Assembly (NCBI RefSeq): GCF_947090785.1
Contig: NZ_OX352320.1
Span: forward strand, 2,418,001-2,482,000
DNA length: 64,000 bases
From: Rheinheimera sp. MM224
Lineage (GTDB): Bacteria; Pseudomonadota; Gammaproteobacteria; Enterobacterales; Alteromonadaceae
Direction of reading: 5' to 3'
The notes below the pieces were generated by a model. It worked only from the letters and a program-made list of their open reading frames with translations. It was not told the DNA's origin and made no database searches. The position numbers were made by a program, and so were the translations under genes. Below are positions 27,580 through 37,546 of the stretch, piece by piece; within the stretch, counting starts at the first letter, position 1; the number at the start of each line of letters is the position of its first letter.

Positions 27580-28494
27580 ATGGCGGAAATTCAGGCTTTA
27601 CAGCAGTTAGAACAAAAGCTGAATCAGGTGATTTTAGGTAAACCTCAAGCTGTGCGACTAGCCTTGTGTTGTTTGCTGTCTGAAGGCCATTTACTGATTG
27701 AAGATTTGCCAGGCTTGGGTAAAACCACCCTCGCCCATGCGTTGGCGCTCAGCCTTGGTGTTCATTACAAAAGAGTGCAATTTACTAACGATATGTTGCC
27801 TGCGGATTTGCTGGGGCAGTCGGTGTTTTTAAGAGATACCCAGGAGTTCCAATTCAGAAATGGCCCGATTTTCAGTCAAATTTTATTAGCCGATGAAATC
27901 AACAGAGCCAGTCCTCGCACTCAAAGTGCGTTATTAGAAGCGATGGAAGAAAAACAGGTGTCTATCGATGGCTTGTCTTATGCGCTGCCTAAACCCTTTT
28001 TTGTTATTGCGACCCAAAACCCATTGTTTCATGCCGGCACCAATGCCTTGCCTGAATCTCAGCTCGATAGATTTCTGATGCGTCTTGCGCTTGGCTTTCC
28101 TGATCTGCAGACCGAAAAACTTATTTTGCAGCAGGATCATGGTCAATCCAGGCTCGAAGGACTAACTCCTTGTTTAGATGAATTGCAGCTGATGACACTG
28201 CAGCAGCAGGTCGTGCAGGTCAAAGTCAGTGACGCCCTGCTGGATTATCTGCTGGCATTGGTCACACAAAGCCGTCAGCAGCAGGATTGCCTTCCCCTGT
28301 CACCACGCGCAGCAAAGGCTTTGCTTCGAGCTACCAAAGCTTTTGCATTATTATCTGGCCGCCATTTTGCCACCGCAGAGGATGTACAACAGGTGTTTCC
28401 GTCTGTGGCTGAGCACAGGCTCAATCCAGGCAGCTCCAGAGACAATAAAAGTCTGAGTCTGCAGTTACTACGTCAGGTACCTTGCCCTTTATGA
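27580..28494 (+). CDS. MoxR-type AAA ATPase
   Basis: A 304-residue MoxR AAA+ ATPase. The P-loop EDLPGLGKTTLAHALA, Walker B region LLADEINRASPRTQSALLEA, sensor ATQNPLFHAGTNALPESQLD and a C-terminal lid (SPRAAKALLRATKAFAL) are present. MoxR ATPases act as chaperones in assembling metal-containing or envelope complexes and are typically encoded with DUF58 and transglutaminase-like proteins, as here. The stop overlaps the DUF58 start (ATGA), showing tight coupling. The substrate complex is unknown. Confidence 0.93.
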   Translation: MAEIQALQQLEQKLNQVILGKPQAVRLALCCLLSEGHLLIEDLPGLGKTTLAHALALSLGVHYKRVQFTNDMLPADLLGQSVFLRDTQEFQFRNGPIFSQILLADEINRASPRTQSALLEAMEEKQVSIDGLSYALPKPFFVIATQNPLFHAGTNALPESQLDRFLMRLALGFPDLQTEKLILQQDHGQSRLEGLTPCLDELQLMTLQQQVVQVKVSDALLDYLLALVTQSRQQQDCLPLSPRAAKALLRATKAFALLSGRHFATAEDVQQVFPSVAEHRLNPGSSRDNKSLSLQLLRQVPCPL

Positions 28495-29426
28495 CGCTAG
28501 CGATGACAATACGGCAAAAGCTGATAAACACCTTCAGACAGCGATTTTACCGCTGGCTGGATAAACGCCAGCCAGCAGCAAAAGAAGTACAACTGAAACA
28601 GCATCTGCTTTTTGTCTTTCCTACGGCCTATGGTGGTTGGTTTGTATTGCTTATCGCTTTATTGTATTTATTTGGCACTAACTATCAAAACAACCTGATT
28701 TTGCTCTGCGCCTACCTGCTGTTGTCTTTGTTCTGTTTTTGTATTCTCGCCGCTTTTTTTAATCTGCATCAGTTGAAGATCAGCGCAGACACCGAACCCT
28801 TTGGTTATGCCGGATCCTCTTTACAACTGACAGTGCAGCTACATCAGCATCAGTATAAAAAAATGCTTTATTTATCAGGCGAAGATTTTACACCGCTATT
28901 TTTTGAGACGGTGCCAAAAGAACTACAGCTCGAGCTTTATCCACAACGACGAGGCTTTTATCAGCTTCAGCGTTTTACATTGCGCTCCTATTACCCCTTT
29001 GGACTGATCCGCTGCTGGACCCATATTCAGCTGCAACAGCCCTATTGGGTTTATCCTGAACCTGCAGCACTGAAGCAGGCTGTATCGACAATGGTGCCGC
29101 AGCACCCCGATCATCCGGACCAGTTGGCTCCTTATCAGGCTGGCTCACCAGCAACAGCTATCGACTGGAAACGACTGGCGAAAAATCCATGGCAACCTGT
29201 GATCCGGCAGTATTCCCCTGCTGCTGCCCCTCATCAGCCCAGGCACCTGGTTGTCGATGCTGCAGGGCTGGCTTTGGAGCAACAATTATCCGAATTTTGT
29301 GGCCTGCTGCTGCAGTTTGAACAACAAGGCCAAAGTTATAGCCTGAGCGCTCCCGGTATTGAAATTGCCGCAAGCCATGGCCAGGCTCATTTGCACCGCT
29401 GTTTACAGGCGCTGGCTTTATGCTGA
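28491..29426 (+). CDS. DUF58 membrane protein
   Basis: A 311-residue protein with two adjacent transmembrane segments near residues 30-85 (FVLLIALLYLFGTNYQNNL, then LLSLFCFCILAAFF) and a cytosolic DUF58 domain. It retains YPFGLIRCW and the basic AIDWKRLAKNPWQPVIRQY, but the usual long von Willebrand-like continuation is short. It is the middle gene of the MoxR-DUF58-transglutaminase trio, overlapping both neighbours by a few bases. The start at 28491 overlaps the MoxR stop. These trios are widespread, but the cellular role is not defined. Confidence 0.88.
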   Translation: MTLAMTIRQKLINTFRQRFYRWLDKRQPAAKEVQLKQHLLFVFPTAYGGWFVLLIALLYLFGTNYQNNLILLCAYLLLSLFCFCILAAFFNLHQLKISADTEPFGYAGSSLQLTVQLHQHQYKKMLYLSGEDFTPLFFETVPKELQLELYPQRRGFYQLQRFTLRSYYPFGLIRCWTHIQLQQPYWVYPEPAALKQAVSTMVPQHPDHPDQLAPYQAGSPATAIDWKRLAKNPWQPVIRQYSPAAAPHQPRHLVVDAAGLALEQQLSEFCGLLLQFEQQGQSYSLSAPGIEIAASHGQAHLHRCLQALALC

Positions 29427-31318
29427 ATCCACTCTTTGTGCATATCGCCTTATTGGTGCAACTGCTGTTACTGGCGCTGTTACAGGATGGCTTAAGCTGG
29501 TGGTCCAGCCTGGTGCTGCTTTGTATCCTGCTGTTTAAATACGCCAGTGTGCGGGCAAAAAAAACAGTACGAATGATGACTGTTAATGCGCTGGCGGTGC
29601 TTTTGTGCCTGTTGCTGCTCTCTCAATTATGGCAACAGGATATGCAGGACTCTATGCTGCAATTGCTGTTTTTCTCTGCAGCGCTGCGGCTATTTTCTAT
29701 CGCATCGGATCTGCGTCATGCCAAAAAACTGGTGTGGGTGCAGTATTTTCTGATCAGCACCGGCTTTATGCTCAATCAGAGCCTTTGGTTTGCTGGCGCT
29801 GTGTTTCTGCTGTTTTTTTGCAATTTATATCTGCATTACCTGTTGTTTGCGCCGGTGCAACGCCGTCAATTTCAATGGTCTGAATTTCGCCTTCTATTAT
29901 GGGTGATGCCTTTGTGTATCGCACTTTTTGTGCTTTTTCCAAGGCTACCGCCTTTGTGGCAGACCGATCGTCAACATCAGGCGCAAACGGGTTTAGCCGA
30001 TGAGTTGTCTTTAGGGGGCCTGGAGCGACTGGTGCAAGACAACAGTCTGGCATTCCGAGTCGAATTTAACGGAGAAAAACCACCTCAGCAGGAGTTGTAC
30101 TGGCGAGCCAAAGTGTTTGAGCGCTTTAATGGGCAGGACTGGTTACCCGCTTTGTTGTCTGCGTCACAACCTCTGTCACCACAACAAGCCGGCTATCACT
30201 ATAAACTAGTGGTTGAACCTCACTTTCAGCGCAGCTTATTTAGCTTGGGTCAGGTGAATCAGCTTCAGGGTCAGGTCAGACCCATAGCGGCTGGTTTGAT
30301 TGAAAGCTACCAGCAAATCAGCCGCCGTTTTTCTTATGGGCTGAGCTCAGACGGTGAAGCCGTAGCGCAGCAAAATAACGAAGAAGCCATTCGAAATCTG
30401 ATACTGCGCCACAGCAACCCACAAACCAGTGCTTTAGCATTACAGTTCAAACAGCAGCATCCGACAGCATCTGCTTATGCAAAGGCGTTGTACCAGTATT
30501 TTCAGAATAATCAGTTCAGTTATAGCCTGCGCCCGCCGGTGCTGAATAAACAGGCTCAAATTGACCAGTTTTTGTTTGAACACAAAGTCGGCTTTTGTGG
30601 CCACTATGCCTCTTCTGCCGCCTACCTGTTTCGTGCTGCAGGTATTCCGGCAAGAGTAGTGGGCGGTTATCAGGGCGGCAGCTGGCAAGGTACAGGAGAT
30701 TATTTACAGGTTCTGCAAAAAGATGCCCATGCCTGGGTGGAATATCTGGATCAAGGTCGCTGGCAGCGTTTTGATGCAACAGCCATAGTGGCTCCACTTC
30801 GCTTAACTCAGGGCTTATCTGATGCATTGTCTTTGTCAGAGCGACAATTTTTAGATCAGTTTTTCCAACAGGGCATGCTGGGAGACTGGCTGCAACAACT
30901 GGAGTGGCTGGATTATTATTGGTCTGTCTGGGTATTGAGCTTTGATCAAAACGAACAACGTTTTATCTGGCAGAGCTTAAAATCTTTGCCCTGGGTATGG
31001 ATTGGGGCTGCTTTGCTTTCATCCTTACTTCTGGCATTGGCTGTCTATCTGCTGTTGCAATACAACGCAGAAAATAAAAATCAGGCGTTGCGACGTTTGA
31101 TGCTCAAGCTACTTAAACCCTATGGCGAAAAAATCGTTCACCAAACGATGGAGGCCTATTTGCAGAACTTAATGTTGTCTCACCCGCCTCAACGTAAGAC
31201 GCTGCATCAACTGCTGCTGGCGTATCAACGTTTTGAATTTGCAGAGCAACACGAGCAGTTGCAACAGTGTCGCAAACTGCTCCGTCAGTTATCTAAAAAT
31301 AAGCTCAAGGGTGATTAA
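29420..31318 (+). CDS. TgpA-like membrane transglutaminase (DUF3488 plus transglutaminase core)
   Basis: A 632-residue protein. About six transmembrane helices in residues 1-180 form the DUF3488 region. A periplasmic transglutaminase-like domain has the full catalytic triad: Cys393 in GFCGHYASSAAYLFRAAGIP, His437 in DAHAWVEY and Asp452 in FDAT. A last transmembrane helix (about residues 530-550) precedes a cytosolic tail. The family is typified by Pseudomonas TgpA. It is the third gene of the MoxR operon and overlaps DUF58 by seven bases. Its stop overlaps by four bases with the convergent TIGR02647 gene. Confidence 0.92.
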   Translation: MLNPLFVHIALLVQLLLLALLQDGLSWWSSLVLLCILLFKYASVRAKKTVRMMTVNALAVLLCLLLLSQLWQQDMQDSMLQLLFFSAALRLFSIASDLRHAKKLVWVQYFLISTGFMLNQSLWFAGAVFLLFFCNLYLHYLLFAPVQRRQFQWSEFRLLLWVMPLCIALFVLFPRLPPLWQTDRQHQAQTGLADELSLGGLERLVQDNSLAFRVEFNGEKPPQQELYWRAKVFERFNGQDWLPALLSASQPLSPQQAGYHYKLVVEPHFQRSLFSLGQVNQLQGQVRPIAAGLIESYQQISRRFSYGLSSDGEAVAQQNNEEAIRNLILRHSNPQTSALALQFKQQHPTASAYAKALYQYFQNNQFSYSLRPPVLNKQAQIDQFLFEHKVGFCGHYASSAAYLFRAAGIPARVVGGYQGGSWQGTGDYLQVLQKDAHAWVEYLDQGRWQRFDATAIVAPLRLTQGLSDALSLSERQFLDQFFQQGMLGDWLQQLEWLDYYWSVWVLSFDQNEQRFIWQSLKSLPWVWIGAALLSSLLLALAVYLLLQYNAENKNQALRRLMLKLLKPYGEKIVHQTMEAYLQNLMLSHPPQRKTLHQLLLAYQRFEFAEQHEQLQQCRKLLRQLSKNKLKGD

Positions 31319-31548
31319 GAACTCAGTATACGTAATGCACTCTGTAAGTGTTCAGCACAATTACGCCCCAGATCTGTCAGATAACCACCATCCGCCTGCG
31401 TGAGTAAGCCCTTTTTATATAAGCGCTCAATCGCTTCTTTCGCACCCGGATCGGCTGATTTATGCGCTTTAATCCCCTCCAGCGACGTATCCAGATTAAA
31501 TAAAGTCAAAATACGAATTTCATCATTCAGTTGTGAATTTACCGGCAT
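31315..31548 (-). CDS. TIGR02647 family small protein
   Basis: A 77-residue protein that matches the TIGR02647 pattern: LFNLDTSLEGIKAHKSADPG, AIERLYKKGLLTQADGGYLT, DLGRNCAEHLQSAL. The layout resembles a small winged-helix protein, but no function is known. It converges on the transglutaminase gene, and the two coding regions overlap by four bases at their stop codons. Confidence 0.85.
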   Translation of the reverse strand: MPVNSQLNDEIRILTLFNLDTSLEGIKAHKSADPGAKEAIERLYKKGLLTQADGGYLTDLGRNCAEHLQSALRILSS

Positions 31549-31736
31549 CTCGTCTTTTCCTTTGTCATTGTTTTGCTTGAAACTAGACCCTATTTGACAA
31601 ATTTTCCAGAAAAAGTGCCTGTCAACTCTATATTCCGTGAAGCATCATTAAAAACTGCTTCTATTTAGCCTGGGCAGCTGTATTTTTAAGCAGATATTTC
31701 CTATAGTCAGGCAAATTATGGAGAGCTTTACAAATC

Positions 31737-32690
31737 GTGGCTAAAGGACATTCACAAGCAAATATAGCTTTTGGCTGGACGGACTTATTTCAGTCCCTGT
31801 CCGATCCTGTCGCTTTGCTGCAAATTCAAGCCACAAACACTGCTCCGTACTTGCTTCAAAGTAATACTGCTTTTCAGTATTTATTTGGATTAAACCAAAC
31901 AAAACGCCCGCTGATACACAAAGAGGTGCTGAACCACTTGCCCGCTGATTTTACCGGCCTGCTTAACGGGTTAAATCAGAACTCTACCGCACCCATCTGG
32001 TGTTTGTTGGCAGACGATGGCAGTTGCAGGCATTTTAAATTGCAATGCGCTCGGAGCGACTTAGCTCCTGACACCTGGTTACTACTGATGCAGGATATCA
32101 GTGAGCAGGAAAATGCCTTAATGCTGCTTAAACAACAAAACGAGGAGTTGCAGCAACGTCTGACGGATATTGAACAGCTGAAAAACCGGATCCGCGAGCA
32201 ATCTATCCGCGACCCACTCACCAATTTATACAACCGCCGCTTTTTGAATGAATTTATGGAACGTGAACTGGCTTTGGCAAGACGGAATCAAAAACCTTTG
32301 GCTGTGGTGATGCTGGATCTCGACCACTTCAAACAGCTCAATGATCAGTTTGGTCATCAGACCGGTGACAAAGTGATTGAAATGGTGGCCAAGCATCTGC
32401 TTCGGCAAAGCCGCAGAACAGATATTTTATTCCGCTATGGTGGTGAAGAGTTTCTGGTGATTCTGCCTAACACAAGTGCGACACAAGCCAGGCATCTGGC
32501 CGAGAACTGGCGGGTGCATGTAGAGCAAGCTCAGGTTTTTGCTAAACATCAGGCGGTCAACATTACCTTATCTGCTGGTGTTGCGGTGTACCCAGAACAT
32601 GGCACCACGGCTTTCAATTTAATTCAGGCCGCAGATGAAGCCTTGTATCAGGCTAAGGCTGCAGGCCGTAATCAGGTGATTATGTGTTAA
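31737..32690 (+). CDS. Diguanylate cyclase with N-terminal PAS-like domain
   Basis: A 317-residue protein. Residues 1-130 look like a PAS-type sensor (PVALLQIQATNTAPYLLQSN, then FKLQCARSDLAPDTWLLLMQ). A short coiled coil (about 130-155) links it to a GGDEF domain with SIRDPLTNLYNRRFLNEFM and the active-site motif GGEEF at 235-239. An inhibitory I-site RRTD (226-229) lies five residues upstream, so cyclic-di-GMP feedback is expected. The product is therefore predicted to make cyclic-di-GMP from GTP. No transmembrane segment is seen. The start is GTG with GGAGAG 11 bases upstream, a rather long spacing. It is monocistronic. Confidence 0.9.
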   Translation: MAKGHSQANIAFGWTDLFQSLSDPVALLQIQATNTAPYLLQSNTAFQYLFGLNQTKRPLIHKEVLNHLPADFTGLLNGLNQNSTAPIWCLLADDGSCRHFKLQCARSDLAPDTWLLLMQDISEQENALMLLKQQNEELQQRLTDIEQLKNRIREQSIRDPLTNLYNRRFLNEFMERELALARRNQKPLAVVMLDLDHFKQLNDQFGHQTGDKVIEMVAKHLLRQSRRTDILFRYGGEEFLVILPNTSATQARHLAENWRVHVEQAQVFAKHQAVNITLSAGVAVYPEHGTTAFNLIQAADEALYQAKAAGRNQVIMC

Positions 32691-32717
32691 CTCTTGTTGC
32701 ATCCAGCTCTCACTAAA

Positions 32718-32749
32718 ACAAAAAGGAACCGAAGTTCCTTTTTGTTTTT
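32718..32749. terminator. Bidirectional terminator between the GGDEF gene and htpX
   Basis: AAAAAGGAAC and GTTCCTTTTT pair around a CGAA tetraloop, with further A-T pairs and a T-run on the plus side. Confidence 0.88.
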
Positions 32750-32768
32750 TTGCCTTTAATAATTTTGC

Positions 32769-33635
32769 TTAAAAACCACCACGCAAAGCAGCAATACGTT
32801 TTTCCAACGGAGGGTGACTTAAAAACAGCTCAGAAGTCGCTGGCTTGCTGGCAATACCAAAAGCCATCATTGAACCTTCCAGCTGGCTTTCATGGTTATT
32901 GCGCAGACGCTCCAATGCAGCGATCATCTTATTGGCACCCACTAATTTTGCGGCACCGGCATCGGCACTGAATTCACGCTTACGGGAGAACCACATCACT
33001 ATGATACTCGCCAGTACACCGAAAGCCATTTCCAGCACAAAAACTGTGATCATATAGGCGAAACCATTGCCACCCCCGCCTTCTTCGTTCCGGTTACCAC
33101 TGATAGCACCAGCAATTAAACGGGCAAAGAAAATAACGAAGGTGTTCACCACGCCCTGGATCAGAGTAAGAGTCACCATATCGCCATTCGCCACGTGTGA
33201 CACTTCATGCGCTAATACGGCTTCGACTTCTTCTTCACGCATATTACGCATTAAGCCTGTGCTGACCGCCACCAATGCATTGTTACGGCTGGCACCTGTG
33301 GCAAAGGCGTTCATTTCAGGAGAGTCGTAAATAGCCACTTCAGGCATACCAATACCGGCCTGCTGAGCCTGACGGCGCACTGTATCAAACAACCATTGTT
33401 CTGTAGCGTTACGTGGCTGAGTGATCACCACTGCGCCCGTAGAGCGTTTGGCCATCCATTTCGACATAAACAATGAAATGAAAGAACCGCCAAAACCAAA
33501 TACTGCTGCAAACACCAACAAGCCGCCTATGCTACGGCTATCAATGCCCAGCACTTTAAAGACGATGCTAAGTACAATACTTAACACCAACATCACCGCC
33601 AGGTTTGTGGCAAGGAACAGTATAATTCGCTTCAT
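32769..33635 (-). CDS. htpX: Membrane zinc protease HtpX
   Basis: A 288-residue M48 protease of the inner membrane. Two N-terminal transmembrane helices (residues 4-28 and 37-58) are followed by the zinc motif HEVSH at 143-147, two more hydrophobic segments ([20 protein letters not shown] and [20 protein letters not shown]), and the third ligand Glu in [14 protein letters not shown]. HtpX degrades misfolded membrane proteins alongside FtsH. E. coli htpX is under CpxR control; no such site was recognised here. It is monocistronic and precedes the biotin genes on the same strand. Confidence 0.96.
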   Translation of the reverse strand: MKRIILFLATNLAVMLVLSIVLSIVFKVLGIDSRSIGGLLVFAAVFGFGGSFISLFMSKWMAKRSTGAVVITQPRNATEQWLFDTVRRQAQQAGIGMPEVAIYDSPEMNAFATGASRNNALVAVSTGLMRNMREEEVEAVLAHEVSHVANGDMVTLTLIQGVVNTFVIFFARLIAGAISGNRNEEGGGGNGFAYMITVFVLEMAFGVLASIIVMWFSRKREFSADAGAAKLVGANKMIAALERLRNNHESQLEGSMMAFGIASKPATSELFLSHPPLEKRIAALRGGF

Positions 33636-33754
33636 AGATACCTCGTTTATTAAGCTACTGCTTGTACTATATGGCTTAGAAGCCGTTTTTCAATGAAAGT
33701 GCGACAAGCAATTGTAAATAAAGATGAATGGAGCTGTCGGTGCGATGTGTCACA

Positions 33755-34426
33755 TCAGCTCTGCAGCTGTTTGATCAAGGCTGCGGCAAGAGAGGTATTG
33801 ATCTGTGGTTCAGAGTGATAAGGCAAAACACCAAGGCAAGGTGCTGTCAGCCTGTGTTGCAAATAGCTGATATTTTCTTGCTGATACGCCATATCCGGAT
33901 CTATACAATTAGCCACCCAGCCCAGCAGTTTCAAGCCAGAGCGTTCAATTTCCCGTACCGTGAGCAACGCATGATTTAGACAACCCAGCTTCATACCTAC
34001 TACGAGCAAGACTGGCAATTGCTGCTCTATCACCCAATCTGCCATAGTTGTTTTATCATCCAAGGGTAATAACCAACCACCAGCTCCTTCCACTAATGCT
34101 ATATCGGCATTGCTGTTTTTAAGTTGCCGCAGATGTGTGGTCAGAACCGCAGGCTCGATACAAAGTCCGGCTTTTGCAGCAGCTAAATGCGGCGCCACCG
34201 CATCGGTCAGACAATAGGGATTCACCAGCTCGTAACTCAGTTGCTCTGTTGCATGCTGCTGTAATTGCAAAGCGTCGGTATTAAAGCCCGCGTCATTGAC
34301 TCCGGCAGCCACTGGTTTTTGTGCGACTGTGCAATACCCCAGAGCTTTTAAACCTTGCAGTAGCGCTACAGCCACATAGGTTTTACCTGCATCAGTATCT
34401 GTGCCCGTAATAAAAATCGTCTGCAT
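33755..34426 (-). CDS. bioD: Dethiobiotin synthetase
   Basis: A 223-residue BioD, which uses ATP and CO2 to close the ureido ring of dethiobiotin from 7,8-diaminopelargonate. Motifs: the P-loop ITGTDTDAGKTYVAVAL, KPVAAGV with a carbamate-binding Lys, and VEGAGGWLLPL. It is the last gene of bioBFCD and follows bioC by 15 bases. The length is normal. Confidence 0.95.
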   Translation of the reverse strand: MQTIFITGTDTDAGKTYVAVALLQGLKALGYCTVAQKPVAAGVNDAGFNTDALQLQQHATEQLSYELVNPYCLTDAVAPHLAAAKAGLCIEPAVLTTHLRQLKNSNADIALVEGAGGWLLPLDDKTTMADWVIEQQLPVLLVVGMKLGCLNHALLTVREIERSGLKLLGWVANCIDPDMAYQQENISYLQHRLTAPCLGVLPYHSEPQINTSLAAALIKQLQS

Positions 34427-34441
34427 GAGTTTACTCTTCTG

Positions 34442-35224
34442 TTATGACTCAGAGCTTTGCTTAGTCAGGGTCAGATACAGCACCTGATAACTGGCGCTGA
34501 TTTGACCATCAATGCAACGGGATGGATAAGCCTGCTGCACTTTTTGCCAGCTCTGTTTGCCGGTTAAGGCTTTATTGCGGCCTTGGGTCACCGTATTGGC
34601 ACCTAAATCTTTTAGTTCCCGCGCCAAAGCCAGCACATCCGGATAGTCAAGCTGCACCAGCTCAGTCTGTAGCTGCAAGCAAAGATCTGGATACTGCTGT
34701 TGTAACTGCTGATAAAAACCCAGTGGCAAAAACTGATTGATATGCTGATGAGTATCCACCTGTGACCATGCCTGTTTAAATTCCTGCAAGGTGCCATCCA
34801 ATAAGGTACTCAGAACTGCTGAGCCACCTGGCTTTAACACACGGTCGATTTCCTGCAGCACAAGCCCCGGTTGTTCGCACCATTGCAGCATCAGGCTGGA
34901 AAATACCCTGTCTATGCTTTCACTCGCTACAGGCAAAGACTGAGCATCGGCCTGAAATACCAAAGTAGCCTGTTGTGCTGCCATGGTTTTTTGCAGCATG
35001 TCATGGCTTAAATCCAGCGCTATAAGTTCAGAGCAGTGCTGTTTTAGCTTTGGATGAAACCAACCTGGGCCAGAACCTAAATCCAATAACAATCCAGCTG
35101 TTGGTGTTAATAAACTCAAGGCTCTAGAAGCAACTAAACGTTGCAGCCGTGCCGCCTGTTCGTAACTTTCACGGGCACGACCAAAATGGCGGGCAATGTC
35201 GTCCGTCAATGCCAAAGCATTCAT
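34442..35224 (-). CDS. bioC: Malonyl-ACP O-methyltransferase BioC
   Basis: A 260-residue class I SAM methyltransferase with BioC features: an N-terminal helix with FGRARESYEQAARLQR, SAM motif LLLDLGSGPGWFHPKL, and motifs VFSSLMLQWCEQPGLVLQEI and VLKPGGSAVLSTLLDGTL. BioC methylates malonyl-ACP so that the fatty acid machinery can build the pimeloyl chain. bioH, which removes the methyl group, is not in the window. The start overlaps the bioF stop by four bases. Confidence 0.94.
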   Translation of the reverse strand: MNALALTDDIARHFGRARESYEQAARLQRLVASRALSLLTPTAGLLLDLGSGPGWFHPKLKQHCSELIALDLSHDMLQKTMAAQQATLVFQADAQSLPVASESIDRVFSSLMLQWCEQPGLVLQEIDRVLKPGGSAVLSTLLDGTLQEFKQAWSQVDTHQHINQFLPLGFYQQLQQQYPDLCLQLQTELVQLDYPDVLALARELKDLGANTVTQGRNKALTGKQSWQKVQQAYPSRCIDGQISASYQVLYLTLTKQSSES

Positions 35225-36372
35225 ACCAATTGCTCCAGCTTTTGTACTAAAAAGTGAATATCGTCACTCTGATGTAACGCAGATAAAGTAATGCGTAACC
35301 TGGCGCTGCCTTGTGGCACTGTAGGTGGCCGTATGGCACTTAACCAAATGCCTTGTTTTTTCAATGAGGCACTTATCAGCATGGCTTTGTCTGAATCGCC
35401 AACAATCAACGGTTGTATGGCGGTGTTGGATGGCAATAATGTGAAGCCAGCACCAGCAGCCAGAGTTTTAAACAGCTGAATATTGTCATTCAGTTTATCT
35501 CTGCGCCACGGCTGGCTACGGCTTAATTCAACGGAAGTCTTCATTGCCCAGCACAGCGCAGGAGATAACGCAGTGCTGTAAATATAATGCCGTGCAAACT
35601 GGCGTAAATAATCAATCACTGTGGCTGAACCTGCTAAAAACGCGCCCTGACCTGCTAAGGCTTTACCAAAGTTCGCCATCAGGCAGAGCATATCCCCAGG
35701 TTGAAGCCCCTGCGCATCCCAGCTGCCTTTGCCTTCTTTACCAAGCACTCCCAGTCCATGGGCATCGTCCAGCAGCAAATCCGCTTTATTTGTTTTACAA
35801 AGCGCAGATACGCCGGTTAAATCCGGACTATCGCCGTCCATGCTAAATACGCCTTCAGTCACCACCAAAGCTGATGAGTAACGTTGTAATAGCGTTTCAA
35901 GCGCGGCTAAGTCCTGATGCGGGAATCGTTTGTAAGGAGCATCACTATTGAGCGCAGCGTCAATCAAAGAGGCATGACAGAGTTTATCTAACAGCAGGTG
36001 ATCAGTTTTATCAGCTAAATGCTGCAGCATCACCTGATTGGCAGCAAAACCAGAGGAAAACAACAATACATCGTCCACACCCAGCCAGTCGCAAAGTGCA
36101 TCAGACAAAGCGCGGTGCGCATAATGAAAGCCGGTCACCAAAGGTGACCCTGAACTGCCAACGCCAAAACGTTCAGCACCTTCTGCCAGAGCTTTGATCA
36201 GCTGTGGTTCAGTGGCCAGACCCAGATAGTCATTACCGGAGAAATTAAGATAAGCGCCCTGCTTATTTTGCAGCAAACGGCCCTGATACGAATCAATAGC
36301 CGGATGCTGCCGATACAAACCAGCTGCTTTGCGCTCTGAAATCTGCTGCGCAAAGCGCTGTAACCTGTCCAT
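35221..36372 (-). CDS. bioF: 8-amino-7-oxononanoate synthase
   Basis: A 383-residue PLP enzyme that condenses pimeloyl-ACP (or CoA) with alanine to give 8-amino-7-oxononanoate. Motifs: FSGNDYLGLA, GSSGSPLVTGFHYAHRALSD, LLDDAHGLGVLGKEGKGSW, and the PLP lysine loop MANFGKALAGQGAFLAG. It lies eight bases after bioB and overlaps bioC by four bases, so the four genes form one transcript. Confidence 0.96.
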   Translation of the reverse strand: MDRLQRFAQQISERKAAGLYRQHPAIDSYQGRLLQNKQGAYLNFSGNDYLGLATEPQLIKALAEGAERFGVGSSGSPLVTGFHYAHRALSDALCDWLGVDDVLLFSSGFAANQVMLQHLADKTDHLLLDKLCHASLIDAALNSDAPYKRFPHQDLAALETLLQRYSSALVVTEGVFSMDGDSPDLTGVSALCKTNKADLLLDDAHGLGVLGKEGKGSWDAQGLQPGDMLCLMANFGKALAGQGAFLAGSATVIDYLRQFARHYIYSTALSPALCWAMKTSVELSRSQPWRRDKLNDNIQLFKTLAAGAGFTLLPSNTAIQPLIVGDSDKAMLISASLKKQGIWLSAIRPPTVPQGSARLRITLSALHQSDDIHFLVQKLEQLV

Positions 36373-36380
36373 AACCAGAC

Positions 36381-37427
36381 TTAAACCGCGCTATGGAACA
36401 ATGAAGGTGTATTTTGCTCTTTAATGGCATCGGCTAAAGCCGCTTCATAGGCTTCGTCTGATACATCGTGGCGCTGCTCTGGATTGATACCGAGCTTGGC
36501 GAACAACAGCATATCAGCATCTGCTTCAGGGTTTTCTGTGGTCAGTAACTTATCGCCATAAAATATCGAGTTAGCGCCTGATAGAAAACACAGCGCCTGC
36601 ATTTGCTCGTTCATGCGGGAACGGCCTGCGGATAAACGCACATGGCTTTGTGGCATCATGATTCGGGCGACAGCTATCGTGCGGATAAATTCGAAGCCAT
36701 CGAAGTCTTCGACGTTTTCCATCGGTGTGCCCTGCACTTTCACCAGCATATTAATAGGCACACTTTGTGGATGCTCTGGCAAATTCGCCAACTGCATTAA
36801 AAGTGCAGAACGATCGTTAGCCGATTCGCCCATACCCACTATGCCACCACAACATACTTTCATACCGGCATCACGTACGTGTTGCAAAGTGTCTAATCTG
36901 TCCTGATAAGTACGGGTAGTGATAATTTCACCGTAGAACTCTGGCGAGGTATCCAGATTATGGTTGTAATAATCTAAACCAGCTTGTTTTAACTCCTGCG
37001 CCTGATCTGCATCGAGCTTACCCAGCGTCATACAGGTTTCTAAGCCCATTTCTTTGACGCCTTTTACCATTTCCATCAGAAACGGCATATCACGCTGTTT
37101 TGGATTACTCCAGGCAGCGCCCATGCAAAAACGGCTGGCGCCTTTGTCTTTAGCGGCTTTGGCCTGAGTTAATACTTTTTCCACTTCCAGCAAACGCTCA
37201 CGCTCAAGGCCGGTATTGTAATGACCGCTTTGCGGGCAATATTTACAATCTTCAGCACAAGCACCGGTTTTAATCGACAGTAAAGTGCTGATCTGCACTT
37301 CATTGGGTTTAAAAAACTGGCGGTGCACCGTTTGGGCCTGAAAGACTAAGTCATTAAAAGGTAAAGCAAACAAGGCATTTACTTCAGCCAGAGTCCAGTT
37401 GTGACGAAGTGGTAAAACTGCAGACAT
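36381..37427 (-). CDS. bioB: Biotin synthase
   Basis: A 348-residue radical-SAM enzyme that inserts sulfur into dethiobiotin. The radical-SAM cluster motif [11 protein letters not shown] is near residue 50. Further conserved regions are [53 protein letters not shown] and RLSAGRSRM with the [2Fe-2S] Arg. The enzyme draws electrons from flavodoxin, encoded at 18.6 kb. ATG at 37427 follows GGGGAA at good spacing and is preferred over 37445. It is first in bioBFCD, divergent from bioA across a BirA-like operator. Confidence 0.97.
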   Translation of the reverse strand: MSAVLPLRHNWTLAEVNALFALPFNDLVFQAQTVHRQFFKPNEVQISTLLSIKTGACAEDCKYCPQSGHYNTGLERERLLEVEKVLTQAKAAKDKGASRFCMGAAWSNPKQRDMPFLMEMVKGVKEMGLETCMTLGKLDADQAQELKQAGLDYYNHNLDTSPEFYGEIITTRTYQDRLDTLQHVRDAGMKVCCGGIVGMGESANDRSALLMQLANLPEHPQSVPINMLVKVQGTPMENVEDFDGFEFIRTIAVARIMMPQSHVRLSAGRSRMNEQMQALCFLSGANSIFYGDKLLTTENPEADADMLLFAKLGINPEQRHDVSDEAYEAALADAIKEQNTPSLFHSAV

Positions 37428-37502
37428 AAAATTCCCCGAAGACAAGCCACAGACAAATTGTGGTCTTTTAAATTTTCCGTTAGTCTATCGGCCCTTAGCG
37501 CC

Positions 37503-37535
37503 ATGTCAACGCCAACCAGTTCACAAAGTTTACCA
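37503..37535. promoter_or_regulatory. BirA-like biotin operator between bioB and bioA
   Basis: ATGTCAACG, 15 bases, then AGTTTACCA. The bacterial BirA operator as I recall it is TTGTAAACC-N14/15-GGTTTACAA; here 6 and 7 of the 9 half-site positions agree, with correct spacing and location in the divergent bioA/bioB region. A biotin-responsive repressor would control both sides. Confidence 0.6.
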
Positions 37536-37546
37536 CAGGTCATTTT

